DNA of 64,000 nt from CAMLDH01 sp966250375 (GTDB lineage Bacteria > Pseudomonadota > Gammaproteobacteria > Burkholderiales > Burkholderiaceae_D), in NCBI GenBank assembly GCA_966250375.1, contig CBINHE010000007.1:1-64000 (forward strand). Reading direction: 5' to 3'. A program made the position numbers and the translations under genes. This document shows positions 38,036 through 47,828 of this stretch, in pieces. Position 1 is the first letter of the stretch; every line of letters starts with the position of its first letter. Below the pieces are notes generated by a model. The model had not been told where the DNA came from. It did no database searches and saw only the letters and a list, made by a program, of their open reading frames with translations.

Positions 38036-38988
38036 GGCCAATTCCATATCATATTGCGAGTGCGTTCGACGCGCCAAAGATGCATTTATCGCCGTCCTGT
38101 TCGCGTCGCTTGGCTGTGGAGATGCCTGTTGGTGACCCGGTGGGCGGGCCAGCATTTGGCGCTTACGCAATGCCGGTGGTTGTTATAGCTATGGCGGCCA
38201 GTAGTTTTGCGGCTGGCGCTGCTGCAGTAACTGCAATTGGCGCGAGCATGACATCAATGATCATTGGTGGTGCCATGATGGTTGGCAGCGCATTGACGAT
38301 TGTCGGGACCATTACCGGGAATGAAAAATTAGCCAAGATCGGCGGCATGATTTCACTGGTTGGCGGTGTGGCGGGTCTGGCGACTGGCGCGTTCGGCGCA
38401 TTAAGTGGTGCCGGTAGTGAGGTTGGCGGGATGCAGGCGGTAGATGCAGCGGCTGGAGTCGGGGCTGACGCGGCTCTTGGTGCTGGTGCCGATGCTGCTG
38501 GATCATCGGTTTCATCTCTCCCTGGTGGAGACTTCGCAACAACGATCGATGCGGGGGCCGCGAATGCGTCCAGCGGCGGCATGATTGGATCAGTAGGGGA
38601 TCAAGCCGCAGCCGCTGGAGGACAGGCGGCGACCGGGGTAGTAGATGCCGCTGCAGCGCCGATGTCTACGCAAGCGCAGAATGCGATGCAGGTGGACGCG
38701 CTATCGACCAACAGCGCATTTCAGACGCCAAGTCCAGCAACAGATTTGTCTGGCACGGGTGGGCAGATGCCATTCAATAGCGGTGGCACTATTGATAAGA
38801 TAGGTTCATTCGTCAAAAACAACAAAGAGATGGTCGATATCGGTTTGAAAACAGTGGGCGGACTGGTGCCATCAAATAAATCGAAAGCAGAGACTGAACT
38901 TGCGCGCGCTCAAGCTGAGCGAACCCGCGTCGCGACAGAAGACGAAAAGCGGCGTGCGGCGTGGCGTCGTGGCATGATCAACTATTAA
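38032..38988 (+). CDS. Hydrophobic Gly/Ala-rich virion protein, possible ejection pore
   Basis: A 318-residue protein from the GTG at 38032, with AAAGGAAAA upstream. Residues of about 40-130 are hydrophobic (VVVIAMAASSFAAGAAAVTA, IIGGAMMVGSALTIVGTITG, VGGVAGLATGAFGALSGAGS). The rest is Ala/Gly/Ser-rich, ending in a charged helix (ELARAQAERTRVATEDEKRR). Such sequences are typical of internal virion proteins that insert in the inner membrane during DNA ejection. The function is inferred from composition and place. Confidence 0.6.
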   Translation: MRPIPYHIASAFDAPKMHLSPSCSRRLAVEMPVGDPVGGPAFGAYAMPVVVIAMAASSFAAGAAAVTAIGASMTSMIIGGAMMVGSALTIVGTITGNEKLAKIGGMISLVGGVAGLATGAFGALSGAGSEVGGMQAVDAAAGVGADAALGAGADAAGSSVSSLPGGDFATTIDAGAANASSGGMIGSVGDQAAAAGGQAATGVVDAAAAPMSTQAQNAMQVDALSTNSAFQTPSPATDLSGTGGQMPFNSGGTIDKIGSFVKNNKEMVDIGLKTVGGLVPSNKSKAETELARAQAERTRVATEDEKRRAAWRRGMINY

Positions 38989-39524
38989 TGGGAACGACAA
39001 TGGAAAATAACATGCAACCAGCAGCGCCTCAAGAACCGCAAATTCCAAACGCTGGAGCATCCGGCCAGATCGATGTCGATTCCATTATCGCTAAGATTCA
39101 AATGCCGCCGGACCTGAAGCCCATATTCGATAAGACCATCCTATCAGGGATGCGCATCATGTTCGACAAGTCGTCGCACAAGATGATGTTGGAGCAGCTT
39201 GATAAGCCGGGGCCAATGCCGCAGAAACTGTCTGAAGGCGTCATCACATTGATGTACATGCTATGGACCCAGAGTAATAAAACGCTGCCGCCGCAAATCA
39301 TTGTCCCGGCAACGACTGTTCTGATGCTGAAGGCATTTGATTTTCTCCAGAAGACAAATGATCCGGATGCGACAAAAGAAGTCCTCGGCGAAGCGATGCA
39401 TATGGCTGTCACAGGCATCATGGAGCGCTTCAACGTCTCCGAGCAGCAGTTGCAAGAAGCCGCGAATAAAAACGGCGGCGCGCCCGGTGCCCCGGCTGGA
39501 TTGATCAACCAAGGGGCGCAATAA
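38988..39524 (+). CDS. Hypothetical virion protein
   Basis: A 178-residue protein from the ATG at 38988 in TAATG overlap (a second ATG lies at 39000). After a polar start (MENNMQPAAPQEPQIPNAGA) it is helical (DPATKEVLGEAMHMAVTGIM-like region). Features LSGMRIMFDKSSHKMMLEQL and PQIIVPATTVLMLKAFDFLQ. It ends with a Gly-rich tail, one base overlapping the next ATG. Proteins of this kind accompany the large internal proteins. No function is known. Confidence 0.6.
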   Translation: MGTTMENNMQPAAPQEPQIPNAGASGQIDVDSIIAKIQMPPDLKPIFDKTILSGMRIMFDKSSHKMMLEQLDKPGPMPQKLSEGVITLMYMLWTQSNKTLPPQIIVPATTVLMLKAFDFLQKTNDPDATKEVLGEAMHMAVTGIMERFNVSEQQLQEAANKNGGAPGAPAGLINQGAQ

Positions 39525-40540
39525 TGGGATTGGATTGGGGTGGCGCACTGAAGGCCGGCACCGACACGGCATCCGGCCTTATTGAGCATAGCATGAAGGA
39601 GGACGCGGATAAGCGCGCGGCTGATCTCAAGTTGGACACGCATGCGCGCCTGATGGCAATCGAGGAGTCGTTCAAAAGCAGGGCGGCAGAGCGGTTTTCA
39701 GCAGTCGCGCGCGACAAGATGGGCGAACAGATCCCAGTATCGCCAGATCCAGTTACAAGCCTGTCAAAAGGCAGCGCCAATGCAATCGGATTGCAGGATG
39801 GCATGCAGGGCAACGTTGACAGCATGCGCGCGCAGTTCAATGCCGTGCTCACCAATCCGAACGCGACCGTCCAGCAAAAGCAGAATGCGCAGGAAATTCT
39901 GGCGCAGATCGATGCGCAGGCTGGCGCGCAGAAAGACATCAACGGGCAGGCGGTAGAGGGGAAAACGCGTAGCAGAACACTGGACGAAGCAAAGCGAGAC
40001 GCGTTGCAAGAAACCTTTCTTAGCGACCCAAAAGCATACATGGAAGGAAGGGCCATGCTGGCCGGTGATGAAAAGACTGCCATTGAAGAGAGGAAGTTGG
40101 CGCTGAAAGAAAAACTAGATCAGGCGCACATAGACCAGAAAGATCGAAGTGATGACAAGAAATTTGAAATGCTTCTGGCTCGCCTCGAATCTGGATTCGG
40201 CGGCGGTAAAAGCGGCGGTCCTACTGCGCTTATGCAAAACGCAGAATATTTGAAGTCACTCGGATACTCCTCAGAGAAGATCGACAAGTTCATCTTCGAG
40301 AAAAAGGAAATCCCGCTGGAGGATATTGCGACCAAGATTTTGGCCGAAGACAAGTTCGGGGAAATGACCCCAGCGCAGGCGGCGCAGAAGGCAAGAGCGT
40401 TGCGCGACGCGCTGCAAAGTACGCCGGCGGCACCAGTGAACACAAAAGGTGGCGACCGACCGCCACTATCCAGCTTCATGAGTGGCAGCACCACACAGAA
40501 AAAGCCATCCCAAGAATCCTCTGGAAAGATTAAATACTAA
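39524..40540 (+). CDS. Internal virion protein (helical)
   Basis: A 338-residue protein, mostly charged helix (KEDADKRAADLKLDTHARLM, TVQQKQNAQEILAQIDAQAG, EERKLALKEKLDQAHIDQKD). It starts MGLDWGGALKAGTDTASGLI and ends with a polar tail. The place before the polyvalent protein gene suggests that both are packaged in the capsid and ejected. No enzyme motif is visible. Confidence 0.6.
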   Translation: MGLDWGGALKAGTDTASGLIEHSMKEDADKRAADLKLDTHARLMAIEESFKSRAAERFSAVARDKMGEQIPVSPDPVTSLSKGSANAIGLQDGMQGNVDSMRAQFNAVLTNPNATVQQKQNAQEILAQIDAQAGAQKDINGQAVEGKTRSRTLDEAKRDALQETFLSDPKAYMEGRAMLAGDEKTAIEERKLALKEKLDQAHIDQKDRSDDKKFEMLLARLESGFGGGKSGGPTALMQNAEYLKSLGYSSEKIDKFIFEKKEIPLEDIATKILAEDKFGEMTPAQAAQKARALRDALQSTPAAPVNTKGGDRPPLSSFMSGSTTQKKPSQESSGKIKY

Positions 40541-40542
40541 CC

Positions 40543-43500
40543 ATGCCATTTGACATCGCAGGCGCTCGCAAGGCGGGCTACTCAGACGAAGAGATCACGG
40601 GCTTTCTTGCATCCAGCGGCGGAACGCAATTCGATTTCGACGGGGCGCGCGCTGCCGGTTATTCAGATAGCGAGATGCTGGATTTTGTCGGTGGCGCAAA
40701 GCCGAAAAGCGCGTCTTTGATGGATCGCGCAAAGGACGTTGGCATTTCCGCACTGAAGGGCGCAATTTCAGTGCCTGAGGCTGTCGTCGGCCTCTACGAT
40801 ATTGGCACCGGTGGGCGTGCCGGCAAGTTCGCGGAAGAAAATCTTGGCTTCCAACCGAAAAAATGGAAGGCTGCGCTTGATGCGGAATTGACACCAGAGC
40901 AGCAGGCGGCAAATCAGGCGGTGAGCGAGGCAAAAGGATTTACTGGAACAATCAAATCCGCGATTGAAAATCCAAGCGTTATTGCGCACGCTGCAGTTGA
41001 ATCATTGCCGGCCATGGCGCTCGGAGGCTTGGCCGGACGCGGCGTTTCTGTTCTCGGTAAGGTTGCGCCGTGGGCTGCCGGCGCAATTGGTGAGGGTGTT
41101 GTCGGCGCCGGCTCATCTGCAGAATCAATTAGACAAGGCACGGAAAACGGCGAACTGACGCTTGGTCAGTCCGGCGCAGCACTTGCCTCTGGCATTGGCA
41201 CCGCTGCATTCGGCGCTGCTGGTGGGCGTATTGCGCACAAACTCGGCATTGCTGACGTCGATACGATGCTGGCCGGCGGGCCCTCAAACCTGACCAGCAA
41301 GGGTGTGGCGCGACGCATTGTAGAGGGCGGGATATCTGAGGGCGTCTTTGAGGAATTGCCGCAATCCACGCAAGAGCAAATCTGGCAAAACGTAGCGATG
41401 AACAAGCCGCTACTTGATGGCGTTCCAGAAGCTGCTGGTATGGGCCTTGTCACTGGTGCGGCGATGGGCGGACTTGCTGGCGGCTCATTCCATGGCAAGG
41501 CACCCGCTCCGACCGTGGCCGACATCGGTAATGCCGAATCAGTCGATGGTGCTATTGCTGCAGCTGTAGCTGTTGTTGATGCGCCGACTCAGATGTCGCC
41601 TGGATCAGCTATGGCGAATGAGGTTGACGCTTTAGAGCGCAATGCAGGCATGGGCACTGCCGCCGAAGATGCGCCGGTGGACAATGCCGCGCCAGATGTT
41701 GCACCGCAAGAATTGCCAGAACTGAGCGACATCATCAAGCGCGGCGCTACGCGGGATGAATTGTTCACGCAGCGCGAAGATGAGATCAAAGCGCGCGAGA
41801 ACACATTGCGCGAACATGGATTGGATCAACTGACAGAAGCTGAGCGAGATAATCAAGTAGAGCAAGCCGAAGCATTGACGAAGGCGCAAGGATTCGACAA
41901 TGCCGAGCCAACTGCCATTCAATTGGCGATGCAGCAGGCGATCGAGCGGCGTAAGTTAAAGAATGCCCCGGTATCGAAGCTCGAGCAATCGACGCAGCCT
42001 GCACCAGCCTTGCAAGCTTCTAGCGTGCAATCGCAGGACGCAAACACGATTGGTTCCAGCCAGTCGACAATTACCTCCGAATATCAACGACCAGGACCGC
42101 AGAATGACGCCAACACCTCTGCCGCTGCTGTACCGGTTTCAAATGCCAGCACTGGAAGCACTCAAAATACTGAACCGGTACAACCGACTCCACAAGCAGG
42201 ACGTACGCCAATTGCGCAGCCTTCTGAAGTCAGGCCAGCCGATACCGGCGCATCTGGGGAATCTGCTGGAGCTGGTGTTCCTGCTGCAAACGCGAGCGTG
42301 GAGCAGCAGCCTGCACTGACCGGCATCAAAGCTGAAGTTGCGCGCATCAAGACGCAGAGGGCTGCAGTCGCGCCTGCCAAACAACAGAGCGTAATGAGCG
42401 AGGATCATTTAGAAGACTTCGGACTCCTTCGCGAATTTGGCGGCAGGTGGCAATACAAGTTTTCTTTTGGCAGTAGCTGGATGACGGCGAACACAAAGGA
42501 GGATGCGGTTGACCGTGCGACGGCGACATATCATAAGGCACCAGAATCTGAGCGCATGACTCGCGCCGAGAGGGGCGCTGCCGCAGATGTCGAGTATGAC
42601 GCACAGAACGAACGACTTTATGGGAAAAAGTCACTGGACGAACTTTATACCGAGCGTGATAGGCTTTCCAAAGAAATCGCCAAAAGCCACAAGGCTGGAG
42701 CGCGTGAGTTTAACGGAAATGGCGGACGCCGTACCGGCGCAGCAGTAAGCAATGAGGCAGCCCGCGCCGCAGGCGGTCAAAAAATGCGCCTTGAGAGTTA
42801 CATTAAGAAGCGCGAAGAGTCTCGTCCCGCAGAAAGTAGCACCGAAGATATTGCGCCCACAAATGCAAAGCAACCTCGGGCATTGACCAAAGAGGCAGCA
42901 GTAGAGCGCTACCTTGGACGCTACGGCAAAGGCATGTCTGGCCCGAACGCGCGCCTTGAGGCGCAAATGCGAAACAAGCGCCAATCTGAAATCGAATGGC
43001 GCGCCGAGCCGAACGATGATCTCGGTTACGACAAGTTCGAGGTTGTCGGATATCGGAAAGACAAAACGAACGCCAAAGCACCCGAGTCTTCCGCGACCGG
43101 CTCCGACCGGCGGGCTGATGTAAGCCCGAGTAAAGATGATATTTCTAGCGAATCTAAACCGAAAATTTCAGCCGAAGAAGAGGCTAAAGCGGAGGCAGAA
43201 AAAAGCCCTGTCGTCCGCAGTATGTCCGCAGCCCCATCCATCCCAGAAAGCGAACGGCTTTCAGTCGGCGCGATCATGGAGCAGGTCGATCAGCTTATTG
43301 AGCCATTTGCTACGGAAATACCTATTACGGTGCTGGACAGTGTGACTGACCTCGGGCCTGTAGAAATGCAGGGGTATCTTACGAGTGGGGTCACTATGAA
43401 TGGGCGCATTCATTTGTTCCGTGACGGGCTGCGAGATCGCGCTACTGTTGCTCGTACTCTTTGGCATGAGTTGCTCCATTTTGGGTTACGCCGTTTCTTG

Positions 43501-46500
43501 ACACAAGATCAATATATCAAGCAAATGGATAAACTTTACCTCAACGATGCCTGGGTTCACAACAAAGCGAACGAATGGATACGGGGCGATGAAGGCAAAG
43601 AATTAATGGATCAAGGCTACAGCAAGCCGTATATCCGCGCTCGCGGCACGGATGAGGCACTGGCCGCATTGGCAGAAATCCTACAAACCGAGCCGACAGG
43701 ATATCGGAGTAATGATCTCCTTGCCAAGACAAGGCGCGCCGTAAGGGAGTGGGTTGCCAAGATGGCAGACCTTTTCGGATTCCATGAAGCGGCAAAAGAA
43801 TGGCGCGGGTACGCGGCACAGAAGGATGCGCGCGATCTGATTACCTCCACATTCTCCAAGTTGGAAGAGGGCGTTGAGCCAGATACAACATCAACGCGCT
43901 GGCAGCATTCGGACCCGGCATTTAGCCGCGCACCGATGCCGGATTGGCTCAAGTCCATGCCAAAGGAAACGCAGGATGCTGCCAAGAAAGCCGGTATCTG
44001 GCAAGAGCAAAAGCCGCTGAAAGATCGCCTGAAGGAGTTGCGCAACAAAGCCGTCAAGGAATTCCAGCAGGGGGTGTTTGACCAATTCGCCCCATTAATG
44101 AAGCTTGGTGAGCGAGAATATGTCCTCGCGCGCCTGACAAAATCCGCTGATGCCCCACTAGAATCGCTGCTCTTGTACGGGAAACCATTCCTGAATGATG
44201 CTGGTGCCGTTGATGTTAAGCTGGAAAAGGGTGGTCTGATCGGCGCGCTGCAACAACTTCAGGGAGAGCATGATAGGTTCTTTGCTTGGATTGCTGGAAA
44301 TCGCGCTGCAAAGCTGAAACTTAGTGGACGTGAAAACCTATTCACAGATGCTGACATTTCCGCGCTCAAGGATCTGAGTCAAGGGAAAATGTCGGATGGC
44401 AAAAGCCGTGCCATGCTATACGAGGTGGTGCGCGGCGAATTCAATGCTTACAGCAAGTCTGTCCTGGATATCTCCGAGAAGGCTGGGATTATCAACGGGC
44501 CGGACCGGTCTATCTGGGAATCGGATTTTTACGTCCCATTCTATCGCGTCATGGAGGATCAGCAATTCACTGGCCCGAAGAATGTTTCCGGCATGGTGAA
44601 TCAGTACGCATTCAAAAAACTCAAGGGTGGGACTGAAGATCTGAGTGACTTGATGCAGAACACGCTTCGCAACTGGTCGCACCTTCTTTCCGCGTCGCTC
44701 AAGAATCAAGCTGCATCGGCTGCGATTTCAACAGCCGAGAAAGCCGGGATTGCCACGCCGGTGACGGCCAAGCAAAAAGGTGCCGTCACAATCCTTGAGG
44801 CTGGCAAAGAAAAGCATTTCATGATTGAAGATCCATTCATCATGGATGCAATCACTTCGCTGGAGTGGGCTGGCTGGAACAACCCGGCAATGAAGGCAAT
44901 GACAAATGCCAAGCACTATCTAACTTTGGGCGTGACAATTGCGCCTGCCTTCAAAGTTAGGAATCTAGCAAAAGACCAACTTGCTGCGGTGGCTGTAAAT
45001 CCGGTCAGCTATAACATTATGAATAACCTTGTGGAAGGCTGGAAAGGAACCGACAAGGAATCGGAGCAATACGCCAAGATGCTTACCGGCGGCGGTTTGA
45101 TGCGCTTCGGTACATTCTTGGAAGATGACCGTGCCGCGAACATGAAGCGGTTGATCAATAATGGCGTCAAGGCAAGCAGTATTCTTGACACGAAAACCAA
45201 AGTCAAAGACGCAATTAAGGCCGGGTACGATTGGTGGCAAGAGGCTGGCGATCGATCGGAAAACATCACGCGCGCTGCCATTTACAAGCAGCGCTATGAG
45301 CAAGTAATCAAGGATGGCATGACGGACGATGAGGCGCACTTGATGGCATCATTTGCCGCACGCGACTCGATGGATTTTAGCTTACAAGGCAAATGGACTG
45401 CGATTCGCTTCTTAACGCAGATCGTCCCATTCATGAATGCCAGGTTGCAGGGCCTCTACAAACTCGGTCGTGAGGGCATTATGCCGTCTGGCCGCATGTT
45501 AGCACCGCAGCTTTTCGGCGACAAAAAGACTGGGGATAAGGCAAAAGCAATGCGTTTCGGCGCAGTAACTGGATCTGTTGCACTGGCATCCATTGCGCTG
45601 ATGTTGGCGTATAAGGACGATGACGACTGGAAGAATCGGGAAGAGTGGGACCGAGATACATACTGGTGGTTTAAAGTCGGCGGCACCGCTTACCGCATTC
45701 CAAAGCCATTCGAGATAGGCGCAATCGGCACTATCGCTGAGCGCGGACTTGAGACAGTAATGAATGGCATGGACAAGGAATCGCGTAAGTTGTTCGTTGA
45801 GCGGCTTGGCTCTATGGTCACGCAGACGTTCTCCATGAACCCGATACCGCAATTGTTTAAGCCGATGATTGACCTTTATGCTAATACCGATAGCTTCACT
45901 GGTAGGCAGATTGAATCACAAGGAATGGAGCGCCTTTCTAAATCAGAGCGAGTCGGGCAGAGCACATCCGCCACCGCGCAATTGGCCGGAAAGGCAACCT
46001 CGCTTGTCGGCCTGTCTCCGGTTCAAGTCGATTTCTTGGTGAATTCGTATTTTTCTTGGCTTGGCACGCATCTTGTCATGACTGCCGATTTCGCTACTCG
46101 TCCGATGATGGGGCTACCAGAAAAGCCGGCGCGGAAATGGCCGGATGATTATTTCGTCCTTGGCGACTTTGCCAAGGGGTTGCCAGCGAGCCAGTCCAAA
46201 TACATCACGAAATTTTACGAGCAAGCGCAAGAAGTTCAGCAGGCAATGGCTGATATTCGCTACTACCAGGGGATTGGAAATACGATCAAGGCGCACGAGC
46301 TAATAGACGAAAATAGAGACAAAATCCAGATGTCGGAGATGTACAGCCATGCGAGTCAGCAGCTTGGTGAAATCAACAGGAGGATTAAGATTATTCAGGC
46401 GCGGAATATGGATGCAGATGTCAAGCGCGATGAAATTGACAGAATGATGCAAATGAAAATCAAGCTGACAAAGATCATCGAAGAAAAGCGCGTATCCCGT

Positions 46501-46521
46501 CAAACAGAGAGTCAAGAGTAA
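40543..46521 (+). CDS. Polyvalent protein with HExxH and LPD38-like C-terminal region
   Basis: A 1,992-residue protein, the largest in the window. The N-terminus has two copies of a short motif (FDIAGARKAGYSDEEITGFL; FDFDGARAAGYSDSEMLDFV) common at the start of phage polyvalent proteins. About residues 975-979 read HELLH, a zinc protease signature within TVARTLWHELLHFGLRRFL. The C-terminal ~700 residues (LAKDQLAAVAVNPVSYNIMN, AAIYKQRYEQVIKDGMTDDE, LTQIVPFMNARLQGLYKLGR) match the LPD38 type from memory. Such proteins are ejected with DNA and combine host-attack activities. The protease role is inferred. Confidence 0.75.
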   Translation: MPFDIAGARKAGYSDEEITGFLASSGGTQFDFDGARAAGYSDSEMLDFVGGAKPKSASLMDRAKDVGISALKGAISVPEAVVGLYDIGTGGRAGKFAEENLGFQPKKWKAALDAELTPEQQAANQAVSEAKGFTGTIKSAIENPSVIAHAAVESLPAMALGGLAGRGVSVLGKVAPWAAGAIGEGVVGAGSSAESIRQGTENGELTLGQSGAALASGIGTAAFGAAGGRIAHKLGIADVDTMLAGGPSNLTSKGVARRIVEGGISEGVFEELPQSTQEQIWQNVAMNKPLLDGVPEAAGMGLVTGAAMGGLAGGSFHGKAPAPTVADIGNAESVDGAIAAAVAVVDAPTQMSPGSAMANEVDALERNAGMGTAAEDAPVDNAAPDVAPQELPELSDIIKRGATRDELFTQREDEIKARENTLREHGLDQLTEAERDNQVEQAEALTKAQGFDNAEPTAIQLAMQQAIERRKLKNAPVSKLEQSTQPAPALQASSVQSQDANTIGSSQSTITSEYQRPGPQNDANTSAAAVPVSNASTGSTQNTEPVQPTPQAGRTPIAQPSEVRPADTGASGESAGAGVPAANASVEQQPALTGIKAEVARIKTQRAAVAPAKQQSVMSEDHLEDFGLLREFGGRWQYKFSFGSSWMTANTKEDAVDRATATYHKAPESERMTRAERGAAADVEYDAQNERLYGKKSLDELYTERDRLSKEIAKSHKAGAREFNGNGGRRTGAAVSNEAARAAGGQKMRLESYIKKREESRPAESSTEDIAPTNAKQPRALTKEAAVERYLGRYGKGMSGPNARLEAQMRNKRQSEIEWRAEPNDDLGYDKFEVVGYRKDKTNAKAPESSATGSDRRADVSPSKDDISSESKPKISAEEEAKAEAEKSPVVRSMSAAPSIPESERLSVGAIMEQVDQLIEPFATEIPITVLDSVTDLGPVEMQGYLTSGVTMNGRIHLFRDGLRDRATVARTLWHELLHFGLRRFLTQDQYIKQMDKLYLNDAWVHNKANEWIRGDEGKELMDQGYSKPYIRARGTDEALAALAEILQTEPTGYRSNDLLAKTRRAVREWVAKMADLFGFHEAAKEWRGYAAQKDARDLITSTFSKLEEGVEPDTTSTRWQHSDPAFSRAPMPDWLKSMPKETQDAAKKAGIWQEQKPLKDRLKELRNKAVKEFQQGVFDQFAPLMKLGEREYVLARLTKSADAPLESLLLYGKPFLNDAGAVDVKLEKGGLIGALQQLQGEHDRFFAWIAGNRAAKLKLSGRENLFTDADISALKDLSQGKMSDGKSRAMLYEVVRGEFNAYSKSVLDISEKAGIINGPDRSIWESDFYVPFYRVMEDQQFTGPKNVSGMVNQYAFKKLKGGTEDLSDLMQNTLRNWSHLLSASLKNQAASAAISTAEKAGIATPVTAKQKGAVTILEAGKEKHFMIEDPFIMDAITSLEWAGWNNPAMKAMTNAKHYLTLGVTIAPAFKVRNLAKDQLAAVAVNPVSYNIMNNLVEGWKGTDKESEQYAKMLTGGGLMRFGTFLEDDRAANMKRLINNGVKASSILDTKTKVKDAIKAGYDWWQEAGDRSENITRAAIYKQRYEQVIKDGMTDDEAHLMASFAARDSMDFSLQGKWTAIRFLTQIVPFMNARLQGLYKLGREGIMPSGRMLAPQLFGDKKTGDKAKAMRFGAVTGSVALASIALMLAYKDDDDWKNREEWDRDTYWWFKVGGTAYRIPKPFEIGAIGTIAERGLETVMNGMDKESRKLFVERLGSMVTQTFSMNPIPQLFKPMIDLYANTDSFTGRQIESQGMERLSKSERVGQSTSATAQLAGKATSLVGLSPVQVDFLVNSYFSWLGTHLVMTADFATRPMMGLPEKPARKWPDDYFVLGDFAKGLPASQSKYITKFYEQAQEVQQAMADIRYYQGIGNTIKAHELIDENRDKIQMSEMYSHASQQLGEINRRIKIIQARNMDADVKRDEIDRMMQMKIKLTKIIEEKRVSRQTESQE

Positions 46522-46574
46522 GGACGATAACCATTAGCGTAAAAATCCCCCCCTTCACCCATGAAGGGGTCTTC

Positions 46575-46649
46575 ATGATGATAGTAATTATGATTGCCAC
46601 TATTGCAATCAGAACAGGAAACATTTCTGGATTCATCTGCGCAGTATAA
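46575..46649 (+). CDS. Tiny membrane peptide (24 residues), tentative
   Basis: ATG at 46575 with AAGGGG 6-10 bp upstream opens a frame MMIVIMIATIAIRTGNISGF and ends ICAV. The first 12 residues are hydrophobic. A tiny membrane peptide between the virion and lysis genes could be lysis related, but the frame is too short for certainty. Confidence 0.3.
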   Translation: MMIVIMIATIAIRTGNISGFICAV

Positions 46650-46743
46650 ACCAAAGCCGCCATAGAGCGGCTTTGCCAATTTTGCGCCGCAACAATTCGC
46701 GTTGACTCTAGGCGCAAACAAAAACAAAAAGTTTAAACAATAA

Positions 46744-46767
46744 CCCGCCACGAGCGGGATTTTTTTT
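46744..46767 (+). terminator. Intrinsic terminator before lysis genes
   Basis: CCCGC (46744-46748), loop CACGA and GCGGG (46754-46758) are followed by A and eight T. It ends the virion transcript. The holin-like gene starts 13 bp later behind AGGGAG. Confidence 0.88.
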
Positions 46768-46779
46768 AGGGAGCAACAC

Positions 46780-47172
46780 ATGGCAGAGCCAGCATCAAGC
46801 GGGGTAGTGGGGGTGGCAATCTGGAAGTTCGGATTGCTAAAACTCCTCGGGTTAGGGGCTGCAATTATTGGAGCGGGGATCATGGCAATTTTCAGACCAC
46901 CAAAAACACGTAGGGAATTATTTTTGCAGTGCGCGGTTGCGCTTGGGGCGTCACTTTTGTTTGGGGGATCGGCGGTCAAAGCGCTGGATTTTTACTTTGA
47001 CTGGATTGATTTATCCACGGCCTCGCTTGAGGACATCTTCCAATTCACCGGTGCAGTTCACGGCCTGCTCGGGGCGATGTCGTGGGGGATATTCGGCGGC
47101 ATATCTGTTCTGCGCGATAGGCTTGGGCGCGATCCTGTGCAGGCGGCAAAGGATGTGAAGGACGCTCTATGA
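46780..47172 (+). CDS. Holin-like membrane protein
   Basis: A 130-residue protein behind AGGGAG. Three hydrophobic stretches are present: about residues 18-38 (FGLLKLLGLGAAIIGAGIMA), 47-66 (LFLQCAVALGASLLFGGSAV) and 85-107 (IFQFTGAVHGLLGAMSWGIF), with a basic cytoplasmic loop (RPPKTRRE). The position directly before an endolysin gene (4-bp overlap) and the size fit a phage holin that forms holes in the inner membrane. The exact holin family is not identified. Confidence 0.75.
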   Translation: MAEPASSGVVGVAIWKFGLLKLLGLGAAIIGAGIMAIFRPPKTRRELFLQCAVALGASLLFGGSAVKALDFYFDWIDLSTASLEDIFQFTGAVHGLLGAMSWGIFGGISVLRDRLGRDPVQAAKDVKDAL

Positions 47173-47828
47173 CACGTGAAGACCTACTGGCAATCATGCC
47201 CTATGCAAAGTCGCGAATAGCGGCTTTTTTTTCGCCCCTAGTGGATGCAATGGAGGAATTCGATATCTCCACGCCGGCGCGTCAGGCGGCATTTTTGGCG
47301 CAGGTAGGTCACGAATCTGGGCAGCTCGCATCCATCTCGGAAAGCTTGAACTACAGCCCGGAAAGCTTGATGGCAACGTTCAACAATAGGCGAGTTACGC
47401 GGTTCACAAAGGTGGACGCATACCGGTACGGACGAACGTCAGAGCATCCAGCAGATCAGCAATCAATCGCAAATATCGCCTATGCAGGCCGCATGGGAAA
47501 TGGGCCAATGGAATCCGGCGACGGGTGGCGTCATCGAGGCGCTGGCCTCATACAACTCACCGGCAAGGACAACCAGAAGCGATGCGGCGACTATTTCGGC
47601 ATTGACATCGACAAGGTGGGCGATTGGCTGAGAACGTATGCCGGCGCATGCCGATCTGCCGGGTGGTTCTGGAAGACGCATGACTGCAATGCATTAGCTG
47701 ATGCTGGCGACTTCGATGCCATTTCCGACGTCATCAATATTGGCCGGCAGACGGCGGCAGAGGGCGACGCAATCGGATATCAAGACCGCCTCGCCCTGTA
47801 CGCGAAAGCGAAGGAGGCCCTTTGCTGA
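47169..47828 (+). CDS. GH19 endolysin (chitinase-like lysozyme)
   Basis: A 219-residue protein. The motif AFLAQVGHESGQLASISESL holds the catalytic Glu49 of the GH19 family, and the second acid lies near ESLNYSPESL. Further hallmarks are IANIAYAGRMGNG, GDGWRHRGAGLIQLTGKDNQ and SAGWFWKTHDCNALADAGDF. It cleaves the glycan backbone of peptidoglycan. No signal peptide is present, so it depends on the holin. It overlaps Rz by 7 bp. Confidence 0.92.
   Translation: MTREDLLAIMPYAKSRIAAFFSPLVDAMEEFDISTPARQAAFLAQVGHESGQLASISESLNYSPESLMATFNNRRVTRFTKVDAYRYGRTSEHPADQQSIANIAYAGRMGNGPMESGDGWRHRGAGLIQLTGKDNQKRCGDYFGIDIDKVGDWLRTYAGACRSAGWFWKTHDCNALADAGDFDAISDVINIGRQTAAEGDAIGYQDRLALYAKAKEALC

Larger units (their letters stand above)
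46522..46779. other. Gap between virion and lysis genes with several hairpins
   Basis: Holds a very stable hairpin CCCCTTCA/TGAAGGGG (about 46552-46571), an AAAGCCGC/GCGGCTTT hairpin (46653-46660, 46667-46674; same stem as at 22014) and a true terminator, CCCGC/GCGGG (46744-46748, 46754-46758) with eight T (to 46767). A short frame is listed separately. A minus-strand frame (46475-46636) is discussed under rejected items. Confidence 0.6.

Noticed and set aside
46475..46636. Minus-strand frame for a 53-residue two-helix membrane protein
   Set aside because: It overlaps the end of the polyvalent gene, has no ribosome site and runs against all neighbours. Its hydrophobic sequence is suggestive but not enough.
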